7,210 nt of DNA from positions 1-7,210 of the forward strand of contig CAIVZW010000285.1 in assembly GCA_903910495.1 (NCBI GenBank). The letters run 5' to 3'. The translations under genes were made by a program, and so were the position numbers. The first letter of the stretch is position 1. Every line of letters begins with the position of its first letter. This document shows, piece after piece, positions 7,093 to 7,210 of the stretch. The notes under the pieces were generated by a model that was not told where the DNA came from, ran no database searches, and worked only from the letters and a program-made list of their open reading frames with translations. Origin of the DNA: an uncultured beta proteobacterium (lineage in GTDB: Bacteria; Pseudomonadota; Gammaproteobacteria; Burkholderiales; Rhodocyclaceae).

Positions 7093-7098
7093 TAAAAT
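7093..7098 (+). promoter_or_regulatory. Possible -10 promoter element before the WaaQ-like gene
   Basis: TAAAAT differs by one base from the sigma-70 consensus TATAAT and sits in the 75-base gap, the only sizeable intergenic space in the window. No good TTGACA-like -35 lies 16-18 bases upstream. A transcript starting about 7 bases after the element would begin at or next to the ATG at 7105, giving a leaderless message, which agrees with the poor Shine-Dalgarno there. The element partly overlaps a small inverted repeat, ACCCG (7075-7079) and CGGGT (7089-7093). The evidence is positional only. Confidence 0.3.
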
Positions 7099-7104
7099 GC
7101 CAAG

Positions 7105-7210
7105 ATGCTCAAGGACTCCATTCCCCTCGACGCAATCCACCGCGTACTGGTCATCAAGCTCCGTCATCACGGCGACGTTCTGCTTTCTTCGCCCGTCTTC
7201 TCGGTGCTGA
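7105..7210 (+). CDS. Glycosyltransferase family 9, heptosyltransferase III (WaaQ)-like, N-terminal fragment (3' end outside window)
   Basis: Thirty-five complete codons are present before the window ends. After a short leader (MLKDSIPLDAIH) the sequence RVLVIKLRHHGDVLLSSPVF matches the start of GT9 enzymes, and the LRHHGDVLL form closely resembles WaaQ/heptosyltransferase III, which adds a branch heptose to the inner core using ADP-heptose. The Asp of HGD (residue 24) corresponds to the N-terminal catalytic Asp of the family. The ATG at 7105 is well bounded, because an in-frame TAA at 7093-7095 excludes any earlier start. Unlike the genes upstream it is not overlapped by its neighbour, and it has only a weak ribosome binding site (GGG at 7090-7092, 12 bases away). 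A new transcription unit may begin here. The subfamily call rests on about 20 residues. Confidence 0.8.
   Translation, partial: MLKDSIPLDAIHRVLVIKLRHHGDVLLSSPVFSVL

Noticed and set aside
7030..7104. A terminator after the GT9 gene
   Set aside because: The only inverted repeat has a 5-bp stem with a 9-base loop and is not followed by a T run.

Overview
The window is a compact, one-directional (+ strand) stretch of a lipopolysaccharide (LPS) or surface-glycan assembly locus from a Gram-negative bacterium. It holds seven tightly packed genes, from the tail of a glycosyltransferase at the left edge to a GT9-family transferase ending at 7029, followed by the first 35 codons of a second GT9 (heptosyltransferase III/WaaQ-like) gene at the right edge. 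An O-antigen-ligase-type membrane protein together with GT9 enzymes points to an outer-membrane LPS producer. Moderately high GC and gene style suggest Betaproteobacteria, perhaps Rhodocyclales. That placement is an inference from composition and gene mix only; there is no rRNA or other marker in the window.

Layout: 1-283, C-terminal end of a GT4 glycosyltransferase. 280-840, hexapeptide-repeat O-acyltransferase, TTG start. 868-1608, FkbM-family methyltransferase. 1605-2588, CgeB-like GT-B glycosyltransferase. 2585-3565, GT2 glycosyltransferase. 3558-4886, O-antigen ligase (WaaL-type), GTG start. 4877-6013, GT4 glycosyltransferase. 6010-7029, GT9 glycosyltransferase. 7030-7104, short intergenic gap with a possible -10 element. 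7105 to the window end, start of a WaaQ-like GT9 gene. Six of the seven junctions inside the first block are overlaps (TTGA or ATGA four-base overlaps, or 8 to 10 bases); the exception is a 27-base gap before the methyltransferase. One co-transcribed, translationally coupled operon is the simplest reading.

How they may work together (inference): the cytoplasmic glycosyltransferases (GT4, CgeB-like, GT2, GT4, GT9) would build the outer core or a short oligosaccharide, and the acyltransferase and FkbM methyltransferase would decorate it. The ligase would join a lipid-linked glycan to lipid A-core in the periplasm. No sugar-nucleotide synthesis, flippase, polymerase or chain-length gene is seen here, so these must lie elsewhere.

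I see no mobile element, tRNA, rRNA, CRISPR array or convincing terminator. The most unusual sequence observation is a run of seven G inside the second GT4 gene. A one-base slip there would remove the GT4 stop and fuse GT4 in frame to the downstream GT9. Sequence alone does not show whether this is used or is chance.
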